A stretch of DNA of 64,000 bases from Erythrobacter litoralis (GCF_029760855.1 NZ_SOSI01000002.1:372001-436000), one strand, 5' to 3'; positions 9,506-18,541 are shown, numbered from the stretch's first letter. The notes: generated by a model not told the origin, from the sequence alone. Program-made: numbers and translations.

Positions 9506-11689
9506 GTGGACTTCGAGACTGCCAAGCCCCCTTCGCAGGCGGACGATACCGACACCGGCCCCGCCGACCTGCCGGAACCCGAAGACCCGCAGGACCGCTA
9601 CGTCAATCGCGAGCTGAGCTGGCTCAGCTTCAACCGCCGCGTCCTCGCCGAGAGCGAGAACGAGAGCTATCCCCTGCTCGAACGCCTGCGCTTCCTGTCG
9701 ATCTCGGGCAGCAATCTCGACGAGTTCACCATGGTCCGCATCGCCGGGCTCGAAGGACAGGTGCAGCGCGGGATCGAGACCACCGGGATCGACGGCCGCT
9801 CCCCCCGCCAGCAGCTCGAAGCGATCCGCGAGCAGGTTCTCACTCTGGAAGACCGCCAGCAGGACAGCCTCGACAGGCTGCGCCAGCAGCTGAAGGACGA
9901 AGGCATTCTGATCGCCCGGATGGAGGATCTGGCCGCCGACGAATGCAGCTGGCTGGAGAACTATTTCAACACCGACATCCTCCCGCTAATCACGCCGCAG
10001 GCGATCGATCCCTCCCACCCCTTCCCCTTCGTGGCGAATGGCGGGATGGGCGCGCTCTTCCGGCTGAAGCGCGGCCGGCGCCAGCCCGACCTCGTCGAGA
10101 TGGTCCTCATCCCGAGCGGTGCCCCGCGCTTCGTGCGTGTGCCGGGCGATCGCGCGATCTATGTCGGGATCGAACAGCTGGTCGTCGCCTTCGCCGAACA
10201 CCTTTTCCCCGGCTTCAAGATCCTGGGCGACGGCCTGTTCCGCGTCCTGCGCGACAGCGATATCGAAGTGGAGGACGAAGCCGAAGACCTCGTCCGCTTT
10301 TACCGCACCGCTATCCAGCGCCGCCGCCGGGGCCGCGCCGTCCTGCTGGAGTTGGACGACGATTGCGACGCGGCAGCCGAAACCCTTTTGCGCGAACAGT
10401 TCGACGTGGATGCGGCGATGATCGTGAAGACCAGCGGCATGCTGGGCGTGCGCGATCTCGATGCGATCTGCGGCGAACCGCGGCCGGATCTCAAGTTCAA
10501 GCCCTTCTCGCCCCGCTTCCCCGAGCGGGTGCTGGCGCATGACGGCGACTGCTTCTCCGCCATTCGCGAGAAGGACATGGTGATCCACCATCCGTACGAG
10601 AGCTTCGAGGTGGTGGTCGATTTCCTGCACCAGGCGGCGGTCGATCCCAACGTCGTTTCCATCAAGCAGACGCTGTACCGTGCGGGCGACCAGTCCCCTG
10701 TCATTGCCGCCCTGATCGAGGCGGCGCAGAACGGCAAGGCCGTGACTGCCGTGGTCGAATTGAAGGCGCGCTTCGACGAAGAGCGCAACATCCACTGGGC
10801 GAACGAACTGGAACGCGCGGGGGTGCAGGTTATCTACGGCTTCACCGAATGGAAGACGCACGCCAAGGTCAGCCTTGTCGTCCGGCGCGAGGAAGACGGC
10901 TATCGCACCTATTGTCACTTCGGCACCGGAAATTACCACCCGATCAACGCGAAGATCTATACCGATCTCAGCTTCTTCACGGCCGATGCCGCGCTCGGCC
11001 GGGATGCCGCCAAGATGTTCAATTTCATCACCGGCTATATCGAACCCGACGATCTCGAATGCATCGCAATCTCACCGCTCAGCCTGCGCGAGAAACTCTA
11101 CGAGCTGATCGATGCGGAAATCGCGAATGCGAAGGCGGGCAAGCCGGCGGGCATCTGGGCGAAGCTGAATTCGATCACCAATCGCGCCCTGATCGACAAG
11201 CTTTACGAAGCGAGCCAGGCGGGCGTGGAAATCCGCATGATCGTACGCGGTATCTGTTCGCTGCGCGCCGGTATCCCGGGCCTGAGCGAGAATATCAGCG
11301 TCAAATCGATCATCGGCCGCTTCCTCGAACATGCGCGGATGTGGGCCTTCGCCAACGGCAAGACGCTGCCGAGCCGGCAGGCCAGGCTGTTCGTGACCAG
11401 TGCCGATGCCATGAGCCGGAATCTCGATCGACGGGTTGAAGTCCTCGTCCCGATACTCAACAAGACGGTGCACGATCAGGTTCTGGGGCAGGTGATGCTG
11501 GCGAACATTCTCGACACCGAACAAAGCTGGTCGCTCGATCCGGACGGACAGTATCGGCGTATCCGCACCGGCGGCGACGGCTTCAATTGCCATGAATATT
11601 TCATGTCGAACCCCTCGCTGTCCGGGCGCGGCTCTGCCTTGCAGAAACACGAGGTCCCACACTTGAAACTCACGACGATCAACGAATGA
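9506..11689 (+). CDS. ppk: Polyphosphate kinase 1
   Basis: Reversible synthesis of polyphosphate from ATP. It has 727 residues with the full PPK1 architecture: N-terminal RYVNRELSWLSFNRRVL, head domain and two PLD-like C-terminal domains. The HxK motif of KTHAK puts the phosphoacceptor His at residue 452, and FLEHAR gives the second catalytic His at 609. The start is a GTG at 9506 preceded by GAGAGA. The ppx start overlaps its stop by 4 nt (ATGA), so the two are translationally coupled. A TATAGA sequence lies directly before the gene, but no matching -35 was found. Confidence 0.97.
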   Translation: MDFETAKPPSQADDTDTGPADLPEPEDPQDRYVNRELSWLSFNRRVLAESENESYPLLERLRFLSISGSNLDEFTMVRIAGLEGQVQRGIETTGIDGRSPRQQLEAIREQVLTLEDRQQDSLDRLRQQLKDEGILIARMEDLAADECSWLENYFNTDILPLITPQAIDPSHPFPFVANGGMGALFRLKRGRRQPDLVEMVLIPSGAPRFVRVPGDRAIYVGIEQLVVAFAEHLFPGFKILGDGLFRVLRDSDIEVEDEAEDLVRFYRTAIQRRRRGRAVLLELDDDCDAAAETLLREQFDVDAAMIVKTSGMLGVRDLDAICGEPRPDLKFKPFSPRFPERVLAHDGDCFSAIREKDMVIHHPYESFEVVVDFLHQAAVDPNVVSIKQTLYRAGDQSPVIAALIEAAQNGKAVTAVVELKARFDEERNIHWANELERAGVQVIYGFTEWKTHAKVSLVVRREEDGYRTYCHFGTGNYHPINAKIYTDLSFFTADAALGRDAAKMFNFITGYIEPDDLECIAISPLSLREKLYELIDAEIANAKAGKPAGIWAKLNSITNRALIDKLYEASQAGVEIRMIVRGICSLRAGIPGLSENISVKSIIGRFLEHARMWAFANGKTLPSRQARLFVTSADAMSRNLDRRVEVLVPILNKTVHDQVLGQVMLANILDTEQSWSLDPDGQYRRIRTGGDGFNCHEYFMSNPSLSGRGSALQKHEVPHLKLTTINE

Positions 11690-13218
11690 GCAGTGCGAAG
11701 ATCCGCAGCGCCAAATGGCAGCGCCGGCTGATCCACCCGCCGCGCGCGGTGATCGATATCGGATCGAACACTGTTCGGCTGGTGATCTACGAAGGCCCGG
11801 CCCGTGCGCCGGAAGTCGTATGGAACGAGAAGGTCGCGGCGCGCCTTGGCCGCGATCTCAATACCACGGGTCGCATTCCCGACGAGGCCATGAACGAAGC
11901 GCTCGATGCCATTGCTCGCTTCAAGCTTCTGGTCGCCGACCGTAACGTTACAGAGGTCCAGGTCGTCGCCACCGCGGCGGCGCGTGAGGCTGAAAACGGC
12001 GCGGAATTTTTGGCCCGCGTAGCCGAACTCGGCCTGCAACCGCGCTTGTTGAGCGGGGAGGAAGAGGCGCGAGCTTCGGCCATGGGTGCGATCGGAGCGT
12101 TCCCCGAAGCGAAGGGCGTGGTGGCAGACCTTGGCGGCGGCAGCCTCGAACTGGTTTCAATCGGGGACGGCACCTCTCATCAAGCGGTAAGCTTACCCCT
12201 TGGCACATTGCGGCTGATAAAACTTCGCGAACGGGGCAAGATCGGTAAGGGCATCGCCGCCGCCTTCGATGCGGCCGACTGGAAAACGCAGGCGCATGGC
12301 CCGCTTTACATGATCGGCGGGACATGGCGTGCATTTGCCCATTACGCGATGCGTCGCACGGATTTCCCCCTGACCGATCCGCACGAATTCCGCATTTCGG
12401 TAAAAAGCGCCGCACGACTGGCCAAGGCCGTCGCCGATACCAGCGCCGAAGAACTGGAAACGATATCCGGTATTTCGTCGATGCGCGCCTGCTACCTTCC
12501 AGATGCAGCGGCTCTTTTGCGGCACCTGATCGAACGGCTGGAGCCTACGGAACTGGTATTCTCGAGCTGGGGGCTGCGCGAGGGGCTTCTCGTGTCCCGG
12601 CTTTCGTCCGGCATTCTCTCGATCGATCCGCTGCTCGCAAGTGTGCATGCCTTCGCCGAACCGCGGGACGCGCATGTCACCGATGCTGCGCGGATGGCCG
12701 GATGGACGGCCGATGTCGCACGCGGGGACGGTGCGAGGAACGAACGGTTGCGGTTGGCGGCAGCGCATCTCTCGCTTGCCCTCCAACGGGTGGAGCCGAA
12801 CCTTCGTGCCAGTCACGCTTCGGAATGGGCACTCGACAAGCGCTGGATCGCTTGCGAAGCGCATGAGCGGGCGATGATCTGCGCGGCGCTTTACGGTAGC
12901 ATCGGCAAGACCGATCCGCCCGCGTCGCTGGCCGCGCTGGCGAACGAAGGCGATATCCGCGAAGGCACGACCTGGGGCTTGAGCTTCCGCCTCGCACGGC
13001 GTCTCGGCGCGGGAAGCCAGGTATCGCTCGCCAACAGCCGGATGCGCCTTAAGAAAAAGACGCTGGCGCTGTATCTCGACGAAAGCCGTGCCGCGCTGGC
13101 GACCTATCCGTTGACCAAGGATCTCGACAGCCTTGCACAATGGCTCGGCCACGAGCCGCGCATCAAGATCGGTGCGTATGAATTCGACGATCCGCTCGAC
13201 GAACTGGACGACGAGTAG
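11686..13218 (+). CDS. ppx: Exopolyphosphatase, Ppx/GppA family
   Basis: Degrades polyphosphate, or pppGpp in some members. It has 510 residues with the ASKHA fold signature AVIDIGSNTVRLVIYEG near the N-terminus and GVVADLGGGSLEL as the second phosphate-binding loop. The C-terminal part is helical, an HD-like extension as in longer Ppx proteins. It overlaps ppk by the 4-nt ATGA junction. Pairing polymer synthesis and breakdown in one operon is common in proteobacteria. It converges with apaG, with only 3 bp between stops. Confidence 0.95.
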   Translation: MSSAKIRSAKWQRRLIHPPRAVIDIGSNTVRLVIYEGPARAPEVVWNEKVAARLGRDLNTTGRIPDEAMNEALDAIARFKLLVADRNVTEVQVVATAAAREAENGAEFLARVAELGLQPRLLSGEEEARASAMGAIGAFPEAKGVVADLGGGSLELVSIGDGTSHQAVSLPLGTLRLIKLRERGKIGKGIAAAFDAADWKTQAHGPLYMIGGTWRAFAHYAMRRTDFPLTDPHEFRISVKSAARLAKAVADTSAEELETISGISSMRACYLPDAAALLRHLIERLEPTELVFSSWGLREGLLVSRLSSGILSIDPLLASVHAFAEPRDAHVTDAARMAGWTADVARGDGARNERLRLAAAHLSLALQRVEPNLRASHASEWALDKRWIACEAHERAMICAALYGSIGKTDPPASLAALANEGDIREGTTWGLSFRLARRLGAGSQVSLANSRMRLKKKTLALYLDESRAALATYPLTKDLDSLAQWLGHEPRIKIGAYEFDDPLDELDDE

Positions 13219-13221
13219 GCG

Positions 13222-13623
13222 CTAGTCCGCGGTTGCCGGGGCGGCGAGCGGAAAGAACGGGATGCGCACTTCGAACGGCGTCTCGTCGTCACGGTGGAAG
13301 GTGTAGAACCCTTCCATCGAGCCGTAGGGCGTATCGAGCGGACAGCCGGAAACGTAATCATGGCTTTCGCCGGGATGGAGCACCGGCTGTTCGCCGACAA
13401 CGCCTTCCCCGTCGACATGCGCGACGAGACCCTTTCCGTCGGTGATCCGCCAATGCCGCAGCATCAGCCGCACCGTTTCGTGCGAGCTGTTCTCGATCCG
13501 GATATGGTAGACCCAGAACCACTTGCCCGCTTCGGGGCGGGACTGCTCGGGAAGGTAATTGACCGAAACCCGAACCGTTATCCCTTCGGTGGTCGCGCTA
13601 TGCTGGAAAAGCTCTTTGATCAC
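13222..13623 (-). CDS. apaG: ApaG domain protein
   Basis: A 133-residue single-domain protein of the ApaG family, an FnIII-like beta sandwich. The family core is visible in WVYHIRIENSSHETVRLMLRHWRITDGKG and the C-terminal PLDTPYGSMEGFYTF. Family members are annotated as Co/Mg efflux-associated from the Salmonella CorD phenotype, but the biochemical function is unsettled. The start ATG lies at 13623 and the gene is convergent with ppx. It is followed upstream on the same strand by the isomerase-like gene at 13682, 58 bp away. Confidence 0.93.
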   Translation of the reverse strand: MIKELFQHSATTEGITVRVSVNYLPEQSRPEAGKWFWVYHIRIENSSHETVRLMLRHWRITDGKGLVAHVDGEGVVGEQPVLHPGESHDYVSGCPLDTPYGSMEGFYTFHRDDETPFEVRIPFFPLAAPATAD

Positions 13624-13681
13624 CCCTCCAACCTAGTGCCTCGCCCGCGCGGCGCAAGCGAAACGGTCCCGCCGTAGCGGA

Positions 13682-14293
13682 TTAGGCTTTGCCGCAATCT
13701 AGGTAGCGTTCGACTTGTTCGAGCCGCTCCTTCCCGAACCACATCTCGTCACCGACGAAAAAGGTCGGGATGCCGAAGGCACCGCGTTCGACGGCGCGCG
13801 AGGTGTTGTCGGCAAGCGTCTGTTTTATCGCGTCGTCCTGCGTTCGTGCGATCAGGGCTAGCCCGTCGAAGCCCGCTTCGTCGAGACACGCCCGCACCGC
13901 ATCCGGGTCGCGGCAGTCGATGTTGCTTTCCCATATCGCGCGCAGCAGTGCGTCGGCCATCGTCTGTCGCTCCTGCTCGCTATCGGCGGCGACCAGGCAG
14001 CGTTGCGGCAGGATCGAATTGAACGGCAGATCGGGGTGCATGCGGAAATGCGTCAGCCCGTGGCGCGCGATGAAACGGTGGAACTCCAGTTCGGCATATT
14101 CGACCTTGCCCTTCACCTCGGCATCGCGATGCATGGGCGGCGCATTGCCGGTCAGCTTGTGCATTCCGCCGAGAAAGACCGGCGTGACGACCAGTTCGGC
14201 CCCCGTCCGCGCGATAAGGTCGTGAAGCGGATACCATGCAAGATACCCGTTCGGTGCGCCCACATCGAGAATGAATTCCACCGTCTGCGTCAT
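13682..14293 (-). CDS. 2-hydroxychromene-2-carboxylate isomerase-like, DsbA/kappa-GST fold
   Basis: A 203-residue protein of the DsbA-fold family that includes NahD-type isomerases and kappa glutathione transferases. The C-terminal AFGIPTFFVGDEMWFGKERLE is typical. In family members the N-terminal motif has a catalytic Ser (DxGSPxxYLA). Here it reads DVGAPNGYLA, with Ala13 in place of Ser. No other aromatic-degradation genes are nearby. The substrate is therefore unknown and the classical glutathione-Ser chemistry may be altered. It is divergent from the DUF6628-like gene. Confidence 0.85.
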   Translation of the reverse strand: MTQTVEFILDVGAPNGYLAWYPLHDLIARTGAELVVTPVFLGGMHKLTGNAPPMHRDAEVKGKVEYAELEFHRFIARHGLTHFRMHPDLPFNSILPQRCLVAADSEQERQTMADALLRAIWESNIDCRDPDAVRACLDEAGFDGLALIARTQDDAIKQTLADNTSRAVERGAFGIPTFFVGDEMWFGKERLEQVERYLDCGKA

Positions 14294-14353
14294 ACGCTCT
14301 CCTGCCTATCGTCCAAGATTAGGTACGAAAGGATCGCTCCGCCAGTATTCTCA

Positions 14354-14374
14354 CTTGCGAATGACTTTCAATAG
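14354..14374. promoter_or_regulatory. Fur-box-like operator
   Basis: The sequence TTGCGAATGACTTTCAATAG (read as TTGAAAGTCATTCGCAA on the other strand) closely resembles Fur boxes of the ATTGAGAATCATTCGCAAT type. It overlaps the -35 and spacer of the promoter proposed for the downstream DUF6628-like gene, the right place for iron-dependent repression. Assigned by eye. Confidence 0.45.
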
Positions 14375-14382
14375 CATATCTT
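14355..14382 (+). promoter_or_regulatory. Putative promoter of the DUF6628-like gene
   Basis: -35 TTGCGA (14355-14360) and -10 TATCTT (14377-14382) with a 16-nt spacer. The predicted start near 14389 gives a 20-nt leader containing GAGGAA before the ATG at 14409. The Fur-box-like sequence lies across it. Confidence 0.45.
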
Positions 14383-14408
14383 GGGGCAATCGAATCGAGG
14401 AATTGCCC

Positions 14409-14816
14409 ATGACCGAACCGACCGGAAACCGCGACGCCGATCCCCTGCCGCTGGCGCTACCCACCCATACGGCGACGCGCATCGTGCTGGTCATGATCCG
14501 GCGGATGGCGGCGCACGGCCTGCGCGATGCGCGCGCCGCGATGCTGGCGCTCGACGTGTTCGGGCCGCAATTCCAGCGGCCGCTTCTCCTCACCCGCAGT
14601 CTCGTCGTGGAACTGGCACGCACGTCGGGCCGGCGGATCGAGCTCGCGCCCTGTTGCGCGCTCGGCATGACGCGCGACGAAGGCTTGATCGTAGACCTCA
14701 TCGGCGGCGGCGGCCTGGCCACCCTTGCCGCGCTGACCGACGATTCCGAATGCCGCTCCGCCTATGCAACCGCCGAGGCGCTGGGCGCGGCGATCACGGA
14801 TTGCTGCCCGGTCTAG
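14409..14816 (+). CDS. Cysteine-rich DUF6628-like protein
   Basis: A 135-residue protein that I recall as a sphingomonad-specific family (DUF6628, moderate certainty). Start ATG at 14409 after GAGGAA; an extension to 14271 would read through the promoter. No signal peptide or membrane segment is evident. It has five cysteines in a suggestive pattern: APCC (82-83), C115 and a C-terminal DCC (132-133). The region VIRRMAAHGLRDARAA is conserved-looking and helical. Together with the Fur-box-like site upstream this suggests a link to iron, such as metal or Fe-S binding, which is inference. Its stop overlaps the metZ stop (convergent). Confidence 0.75.
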   Translation: MTEPTGNRDADPLPLALPTHTATRIVLVMIRRMAAHGLRDARAAMLALDVFGPQFQRPLLLTRSLVVELARTSGRRIELAPCCALGMTRDEGLIVDLIGGGGLATLAALTDDSECRSAYATAEALGAAITDCCPV

Positions 14817-16018
14817 AACCCAGCGGCCTTGAGCGCCCGGTCGAGGTCTTCCTTCACGTCTTCGACATCCTCCAGCCCGACATTGATGCGCAGCAGGCCC
14901 TCGGTCACGCCCATTTCAGCGCGTGCCTCCTCGCTCATCCCGGCATGGGTGGTGCTGGCCGGATGGCACATCAGGCTGCGCGCATCGCCGATATTGTTGG
15001 ACAGGTCGATCAGCTCCAGCGCGTCGAGCAGCGCGAACGCCTTGGACCGGCTACCGACATCGAAGGCGAAGATCGGCCCAGTGGCGCGCATCTGCTTCAT
15101 GGCGAGCGCGTGCGAGGGATGGCTCGGCAGGCCGGGGTGGCGGATTTCCGGCACGCGCGGCTCGATGAACCGGCCCAGCGCGACGGCGTTCTCGCTCTGC
15201 CGCATCGCGCGCAGCTCAAGCGTTTCGAGGCCTTTCAGCACGACCCACGCATTGAACGGCGCGCAATTCGGGCCGGTATTGCGCTGGAACGGCAGCAGCA
15301 CCTCGTCGATCCACTCCTGCGAACCGCAGACCGCGCCGGCGAGCACACGGCCCTGCCCGTCCATCAGCTTGGTCGCGCTATAGGCGACGACGTCCGCGCC
15401 GAAGTCCATCGGCTTCTGCAGCGCGCTCGAGGCGAAGGCATTGTCTACTACGGTGGTGATCCCATGCGCTTTCGCGAGGCCGCAGACATATTCGAGATCG
15501 ACCACGTCGAGCGTGGGATTGGCGGGCGTCTCGAAGAAGAAGACCTTGGTTTCGGGCCGGATCGCCGCGTCCCACTGTTCGTTCACCGCGCTGTCGACCA
15601 CCGTCGTCGCGATGCCGAACTTGGGCAGCAGGTTGTCGACCAGCCAGCGGCACGAACCGAACGCCGCACGCGCGGCGACAACATGATCGCCCGCCTGTAG
15701 CTGGCACAGAAGCGCGGTCGTCATTGCTGCCATGCCGCTCGCCTGCGCGCGGCACGCCTCCGCCCCTTCCATCAGGGCGATACGTTCTTCCAGCATCCCC
15801 ACGGTGGGGTTCTGCAGGCGCGAATAGGTCATGCCCTGCGCGTTGCCGGCAAACCTGTCGGCCACGGTCTGCGCATCGTCGTAGGTATAGCCGGAGGTGA
15901 GAAACAGCGCCTCGCTCGTCTCGCCATGCTCGCTGCGCCAGGTGCCGCCGCGCACGGCTTGCGTCGCAGGGCGCCATCGGGAAGTAATCGTGCGGTCGGT
16001 TCCGGTTGTCTTCTTCAT
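14813..16018 (-). CDS. metZ: O-succinylhomoserine sulfhydrylase
   Basis: PLP enzyme that makes homocysteine directly from O-succinylhomoserine and sulfide in methionine synthesis. It has 401 residues of the Cys/Met metabolism PLP family, with YSRLQNPTVGMLEERIALMEGAE near the N-terminus. The PLP lysine is in YSATKLMDGQGR (Lys217), and DGQGR is typical of MetZ. The ATG at 16018 (MKKTTGTD) is preferred; the upstream extension to 16039 adds seven unlike residues. The 85-bp space to the divergent gene at 16104 shows no SAM riboswitch that I can recognise. Confidence 0.93.
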   Translation of the reverse strand: MKKTTGTDRTITSRWRPATQAVRGGTWRSEHGETSEALFLTSGYTYDDAQTVADRFAGNAQGMTYSRLQNPTVGMLEERIALMEGAEACRAQASGMAAMTTALLCQLQAGDHVVAARAAFGSCRWLVDNLLPKFGIATTVVDSAVNEQWDAAIRPETKVFFFETPANPTLDVVDLEYVCGLAKAHGITTVVDNAFASSALQKPMDFGADVVAYSATKLMDGQGRVLAGAVCGSQEWIDEVLLPFQRNTGPNCAPFNAWVVLKGLETLELRAMRQSENAVALGRFIEPRVPEIRHPGLPSHPSHALAMKQMRATGPIFAFDVGSRSKAFALLDALELIDLSNNIGDARSLMCHPASTTHAGMSEEARAEMGVTEGLLRINVGLEDVEDVKEDLDRALKAAGF

Positions 16019-16103
16019 GGCAGACGCGGTTAGGCACATGCGCAGCGAGCGGCAAGGAAAGGCTGTTGTCTCGCTGCAAACGCTCGCTTAATCCCCCCGC
16101 CCG

Positions 16104-17375
16104 ATGACCCGCGCACCAGAGCAACCTCGCGATCCCCTGATCTGGTGCTGGGCGATTGCGCTCGGCTTCTGGGCACTGCTCCTGTGGAACCTCGCCATTC
16201 CGTCGACCGACTATTTCGACGAGGTGCATTACCTGCCCGCCGCCCGCGAAATGCTCACGCTGAACCGCTTCGCCAATCGCGAACATCCGCTGTTCGGCAA
16301 GGAGATGCTTGCACTGGGCATCGCGCTGTTCGGCGACAACCCCTGGGGCTGGCGCCTTATACCGTCGCTCGCCGGCACGCTCGCTCTGTTCGCCTCGATG
16401 CGCGCGATCTGGTTCGGAACGCTCGACCGCTTTGCCGCGGTCGCGACCGGCCTCCTGATCGCCTCCGGCTTCCACCTGTTCGTCGCCTCGCGCATTGCGA
16501 TGCTCGATATCTTCATGCTCTGCGCCGTCGCCGTCGCCTATTGGCAATTGGCTGCGGCGATGCGCGAACCGGAAAAGGGCCGCTGGCGGCTGGCTTTGGC
16601 GGGTATCGCGCTCGGTCTCGCTATGGGTGCGAAATGGAATGCGATACCGCTGGCGATGGTGCCGAGCCTCGCCTTCCTCGTGCTGCGATGGCGCGCGGGC
16701 CGGCGACGCCTGCTGCTCAGCCGCCGCGGGATGCCTGTGCCGGGAATAACCTTGGTGGAAGCGGCTCTCTGGCTCGGCGTCGTTCCGCTCGCAGTCTATG
16801 CCGCGACCTTCATTCCCGGTTTCCTGTATGCGCGCGAAGCGATCCCCGAAGGCCTGATCGCGCATCACCGCTTCATGCTGGACCTTCAGGAACAGGTAAA
16901 GAAGGCGCATCCCTATCAATCGACGTGGCAGCAATGGGTGCTGAACACGCGGGCGATCTGGTACCTTTACGAACCCGTCGACGGGGCGCAGCGCGGCGTC
17001 CTTCTCGTCGGCAATCCCCTGACGATGTGGCTCGGCCTGCCGGCGCTGCTATGGTGCGCCGTGACGGGCGCCTGGAAACGTTGGCCTGCACACGGCGCCG
17101 TGGCCTTCCTCTACGTTGCCAGTCTCGGACTATGGGTCGTCGCCCCGAAGCCGATCCAGTTCTATTATCACTATAGCCTGCCGAGCATGTTCCTGCTTGC
17201 CGCTTTGGCTCTGGCACTGGCGGATTTGCGCAACGCGGGCTGGCGCAAGACGAGCGGCGGGGTGCTAATTCTCAGCGTGGGACTGTTTGCGGTCTTCTTC
17301 CCGATCCTCAGCGCCCTGCCCCTCTCCGGGCCGCGTGCTTTCGAATTCTGGACCTGGCTGCCGGGCTGGCGCTGA
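16104..17375 (+). CDS. Membrane glycosyltransferase, protein O-mannosyltransferase (GT39) type
   Basis: A 423-residue multi-pass membrane protein. The N-terminal loop after the first membrane helix reads STDYFDEVHYLP, with the Asp39-Glu40 pair that PMT/GT-C enzymes use to bind a polyprenyl-phosphate sugar and metal. The next loop contains REHPLFGKEM, typical of PMT (HPPLGK-like). About eight to ten hydrophobic segments follow. Such enzymes transfer mannose or another hexose from a polyprenyl-phosphate donor to protein or another acceptor outside the membrane. The gene ends exactly where a polyprenyl-phosphate mannose synthase-like gene ends on the other strand, which would supply the donor. 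The acceptor is unknown. Confidence 0.82.
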   Translation: MTRAPEQPRDPLIWCWAIALGFWALLLWNLAIPSTDYFDEVHYLPAAREMLTLNRFANREHPLFGKEMLALGIALFGDNPWGWRLIPSLAGTLALFASMRAIWFGTLDRFAAVATGLLIASGFHLFVASRIAMLDIFMLCAVAVAYWQLAAAMREPEKGRWRLALAGIALGLAMGAKWNAIPLAMVPSLAFLVLRWRAGRRRLLLSRRGMPVPGITLVEAALWLGVVPLAVYAATFIPGFLYAREAIPEGLIAHHRFMLDLQEQVKKAHPYQSTWQQWVLNTRAIWYLYEPVDGAQRGVLLVGNPLTMWLGLPALLWCAVTGAWKRWPAHGAVAFLYVASLGLWVVAPKPIQFYYHYSLPSMFLLAALALALADLRNAGWRKTSGGVLILSVGLFAVFFPILSALPLSGPRAFEFWTWLPGWR

Positions 17376-18509
17376 CTATTTGTACCGGCCCCAGACGAAG
17401 CGGCTCGACAGCGCGAAGTTCCAGACCGACCCGATCGCGATGCCGACCAGGGCGGCGGGCAAGGTATGCATGCCGTTATCGTACAGTGTCGTGGCCACCG
17501 CGACATTGGCGAAGGCGCCGATCGAACAGGCCGCGATGAAACTGAGCCAGCCGACGAACAGTTTGCCCGGCGTCGTCAGCCGCTTGTCGCGGTAGGTCAG
17601 CCAGTTGTTCAGCCAGAAATTGAACGTCATCGCGCCGAAGGTGGCCGCCGTCTGGCTCCAGCCGAACTGCGATCCGGTCGCCGCCATCAGCGCATAGAGG
17701 ATGGCCATGTGGACCAGCACGCCCAGCCCGCCGACCGTACCGAACAAGGCGAAGCGGGTGGGAATGAACCGCCCGAAGCTCTTGTCGTAAAGACCGGCAA
17801 GGAAATCGAGCGCGATTGCGCGGTCGAGCTTGGATTCGCCGGAGCGGCGGGCGGAGAAGTTCATCGGGATATCCTTGACGCGGAGCGGCGCGGGAGAGGT
17901 GGCGAGGAGATCGAGCAGGATCTTGAAGCCGATAGCGGATAGTTTCGGCGCAAGGCTGCGCGCGGTCTCGGTCCGCAGGAGGAAGAAGCCGCTCATCGGA
18001 TCGCTGAGTTCGACGCCCGTCAGCTTGCGCGCCAATGTGTTCGCCATGCCGGAGAGTTTTTCGCGGTCGGGCCGGTTCCATTCCGCCATGCTTGCGCCTT
18101 CGGCAAAGCGACTGGCGACGGCGACGTCCGCCCCGCCCGCGCGCACCGCGTCCAGCATGGATACGAGGAGCTCGGGATCGTGCTGGTGGTCCGCATCCAT
18201 CACCGCGACATACGGGGCTGCGGTCGCGCAGAAGCCTTCGATTGCGGCACTCGAAAGGCCGCGCCTGCCGATCCGGTGCAACACGCGGATACGCGGATCG
18301 GTGCGGGCGAGACGGCGGGCTTCCTCGGCCGTACCGTCGGAAGAATCATCGTCGACAACCAGCACTTCCCACCCCTGCGGTCCGAGCGCGTCCTCGATCC
18401 GCGTCATCAGCGGCGCAAGATTGTCGCGCTCGTTCAGCGTCGGCAGGACGATGGCGAGTTCGAGCGTTTGGCGGCGTGTGTCGCGAGAAAGATCGGCGTC
18501 CGGCGTCAT
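17376..18509 (-). CDS. GT2 polyprenyl-phosphate hexose synthase with C-terminal GtrA domain
   Basis: A 377-residue two-domain protein. Residues about 17-240 form a family 2 glycosyltransferase of the dolichyl-phosphate mannose synthase type (VLPTLNERDNLAPL, VDDDSSDGTAEEARRL, AVMDADHQHDPELL). Residues about 250-377 are a GtrA-like membrane domain with four hydrophobic segments. It probably charges undecaprenyl or a similar lipid phosphate with a hexose and helps expose it outside. Its stop codon directly abuts that of the GT39-type gene, with no base between, a pairing that supports a common pathway. The start ATG is at 18509. Confidence 0.88.
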   Translation of the reverse strand: MTPDADLSRDTRRQTLELAIVLPTLNERDNLAPLMTRIEDALGPQGWEVLVVDDDSSDGTAEEARRLARTDPRIRVLHRIGRRGLSSAAIEGFCATAAPYVAVMDADHQHDPELLVSMLDAVRAGGADVAVASRFAEGASMAEWNRPDREKLSGMANTLARKLTGVELSDPMSGFFLLRTETARSLAPKLSAIGFKILLDLLATSPAPLRVKDIPMNFSARRSGESKLDRAIALDFLAGLYDKSFGRFIPTRFALFGTVGGLGVLVHMAILYALMAATGSQFGWSQTAATFGAMTFNFWLNNWLTYRDKRLTTPGKLFVGWLSFIAACSIGAFANVAVATTLYDNGMHTLPAALVGIAIGSVWNFALSSRFVWGRYK

Positions 18510-18541
18510 CGCGGGCGCTCATGCCTTATATCGCGCAAACC

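Noticed and set aside
16019..16103. Possible SAM riboswitch upstream of metZ
   Set aside because: The 85-bp gap has no recognisable SAM-II or SAM-V core and is too short for a full promoter plus aptamer.
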